This document shows, piece after piece, positions 5,882 to 6,738 of a stretch of 6,738 nucleotides of DNA. Source of the DNA: an uncultured Prevotellaceae bacterium (GTDB lineage Bacteria > Bacteroidota > Bacteroidia > Bacteroidales > Muribaculaceae). The stretch lies in the NCBI GenBank assembly GCA_945983195.1, contig CAMFSS010000113.1:1-6738 (forward strand), read 5' to 3'. The position numbers were made by a program, and so were the translations under genes. A model generated the notes under the pieces. That model was not told where the DNA came from and did no database searches. It worked only from the letters and a program-made list of their open reading frames with translations. Positions within the stretch are counted from its first letter, which is position 1, and the number at the start of each line of letters is the position of its first letter.

Positions 5882-6738
5882 TTAACGGATGTTCTTTGTT
5901 ATTGCAACTTTTACATTTCCTATGACATAAAGACCCGGACGGAGCGATTTTGCATCGTCGGCAGTTGCGTCTTTCTTCACAAGCACACCACCTATGGTGT
6001 AGATGTCGGCTTTTCCGCTTGCCGATGCTGCAAACACTGCATCAATGCCTGAAACGCCGGTCACGGCACATGTGGCTGAGAGGTTGCTGCCGTCGGTAGT
6101 AGTCACGGTGATAGTAGCTGAGCCTGGAGCAACGGCTTTCACCAGCCCGTTGCCGTCGACTGTAGCCACTGCTGTGTTGCTGCTCTTCCAAGTGAGAGTC
6201 TGCGAAGCGACTTTAGCCGGAAGAACGGTAGCAGTGAGCTGCACTTCTTCGTCCTCCTTGATTGTTGCCGTGGTCTGGCTGAGAGTTATCGACGAAGCGA
6301 GAATCTTTGTCACAGTCACGGCGCAAGTGGCAGATAGGTTGCTGCCGTCGGTAGTAGTCACGGTGATGTCAGCCGAGCCGGGTGCAACGGCTTTCACCAG
6401 CCCGTTGCCGTCGACTGTAGCTACTGCTGTGTTGCTGCTCTTCCATGTGAGAGCCTGCGATGCTACGTCGGCAGGCAGCACAGTTGCCTTGAGTTGAAGT
6501 TGGCTATCCTCCACAATTGATGCCGTAGTTTGGCTCAGAGTGATTGATGTGGCCACTTTCTTCGTCACAGTCACAGCGCAAGTGGCTGAGAGATTTGTGC
6601 CGTCGGTCGTAGTCACGGTGATGGTGGCTGAGCCTGGAGCTATGGCTTTCACCAGTCCGTTGCCATCGACGGTAGCCACTGCCGTGTTGCTGCTCTTCCA
6701 TGTGAGAGCCTGCGAAGCGGCTTTGTCGGGCTTCACTG
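5882..6738 (-). CDS. T9SS-exported Ig-like (Big_2) repeat surface protein, C-terminal part, truncated by the right edge
   Basis: The frame is open at the right edge and ends with TAA at 5884-5882; 285 codons are seen. The first complete codon, GTG, is an internal Val: the ATVLPA of the other repeats corresponds to ..VKPDKA here, so no start is present in the window. It holds one partial and two further copies of an 85-residue bacterial Ig-like (Big_2) domain, each containing LTWKSSNTAVATVDGNGLVK and TDG[ST]NLSATCAVT. The last copy runs straight into a ~58-residue sorting domain that begins GVSGIDAVF and ends LRPGLYVIGNVKVAITKNIR. Big_2 arrays usually act as stalks or adhesive modules of surface proteins; whatever sits at the N-terminus, including any functional head domain and signal peptide, is missing. 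The protein was probably exported by the same T9SS as its downstream neighbour. Confidence 0.9.
   Translation of the reverse strand, partial: VKPDKAASQALTWKSSNTAVATVDGNGLVKAIAPGSATITVTTTDGTNLSATCAVTVTKKVATSITLSQTTASIVEDSQLQLKATVLPADVASQALTWKSSNTAVATVDGNGLVKAVAPGSADITVTTTDGSNLSATCAVTVTKILASSITLSQTTATIKEDEEVQLTATVLPAKVASQTLTWKSSNTAVATVDGNGLVKAVAPGSATITVTTTDGSNLSATCAVTGVSGIDAVFAASASGKADIYTIGGVLVKKDATADDAKSLRPGLYVIGNVKVAITKNIR
5885..6058 (-). other. T9SS type A-like C-terminal sorting domain of the Ig-repeat protein
   Basis: About 58 residues follow the last Ig-like repeat: GVSGIDAVF, then ADIYTIGGVLVKKDATADD, then SLRPGLYVIGNVKVAITK. The IYT.GG.LV strand, the G-x-Y turn and the basic end are typical of Prevotella/Muribaculaceae-type secreted proteins. 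Confidence 0.8.
6056..6738 (-). repeat. Tandem 255-bp repeats encoding Big_2 Ig-like domains
   Basis: Three copies (6738-6557 partial, 6556-6302, 6301-6056) are in exact 255-bp register; for example the equivalent C lies at 6076, 6331 and 6586. The DNA is very similar as well as the protein: 6129-6165 and 6384-6420 are identical over 37 bases. This implies recent duplication or gene conversion. More copies probably continue past the edge. Confidence 0.92.

Noticed and set aside
6003..6497. Plus-strand open frame of 164 codons with internal repetition
   Set aside because: The repetition only mirrors the 255-bp Ig repeats on the opposite strand.
1..6738. CRISPR arrays, tRNA/rRNA genes, insertion sequences, phage or defence genes
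   Set aside because: No short spaced direct repeats, cloverleaf sequences, transposase motifs or terminal inverted repeats were found; the only tandem repeats are protein-coding.

Overview
The window looks like a Bacteroidales chromosome fragment, most like a gut commensal of the Muribaculaceae/Prevotella/Bacteroides kind. I infer this from four signs. Two extracellular proteins end in type IX secretion (T9SS)-style C-terminal sorting domains. Two promoters carry the Bacteroidetes -7 element TAnnTTTG. The starts lack clear Shine-Dalgarno sequences. The domain set (beta-helix, FN3 split by a jelly-roll-like domain, Big_2 Ig-like repeats) is common in gut Bacteroidales. The genus cannot be fixed from the sequence alone.

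Everything convincing is on the minus strand, so transcription runs right to left. From the right edge: (1) 6738-5882 is the 3' end of a gene for a surface protein built of near-identical 85-residue Ig-like repeats plus a sorting domain, closed by a strong intrinsic terminator at 5816-5859. (2) 5731-1049 is a complete gene for a 1560-residue secreted protein: signal peptide, parallel beta-helix, four FN3 domains each interrupted by a ~155-170 residue beta-sandwich-like insert, and a sorting domain. It has its own promoter and an intrinsic terminator at 940-982. (3) 821-1 is the 5' part of an ABC exporter gene (transmembrane half only), again with its own promoter; the gene runs off the left edge.

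Each gene appears to be its own transcription unit, since a terminator and/or promoter lies in each gap. The two surface proteins share an export route (Sec, then T9SS) and are probably displayed at the outer membrane as adhesin or binding proteins. The ABC exporter is an inner-membrane protein with no visible link to them. No enzyme active site, mobile element, CRISPR array, tRNA or rRNA was seen. I do not see a clear new multi-gene system. The most unusual object is the four-fold nested FN3/insert architecture of the large protein. The first ~60 bases are compositionally abnormal and may be an assembly-edge artefact.
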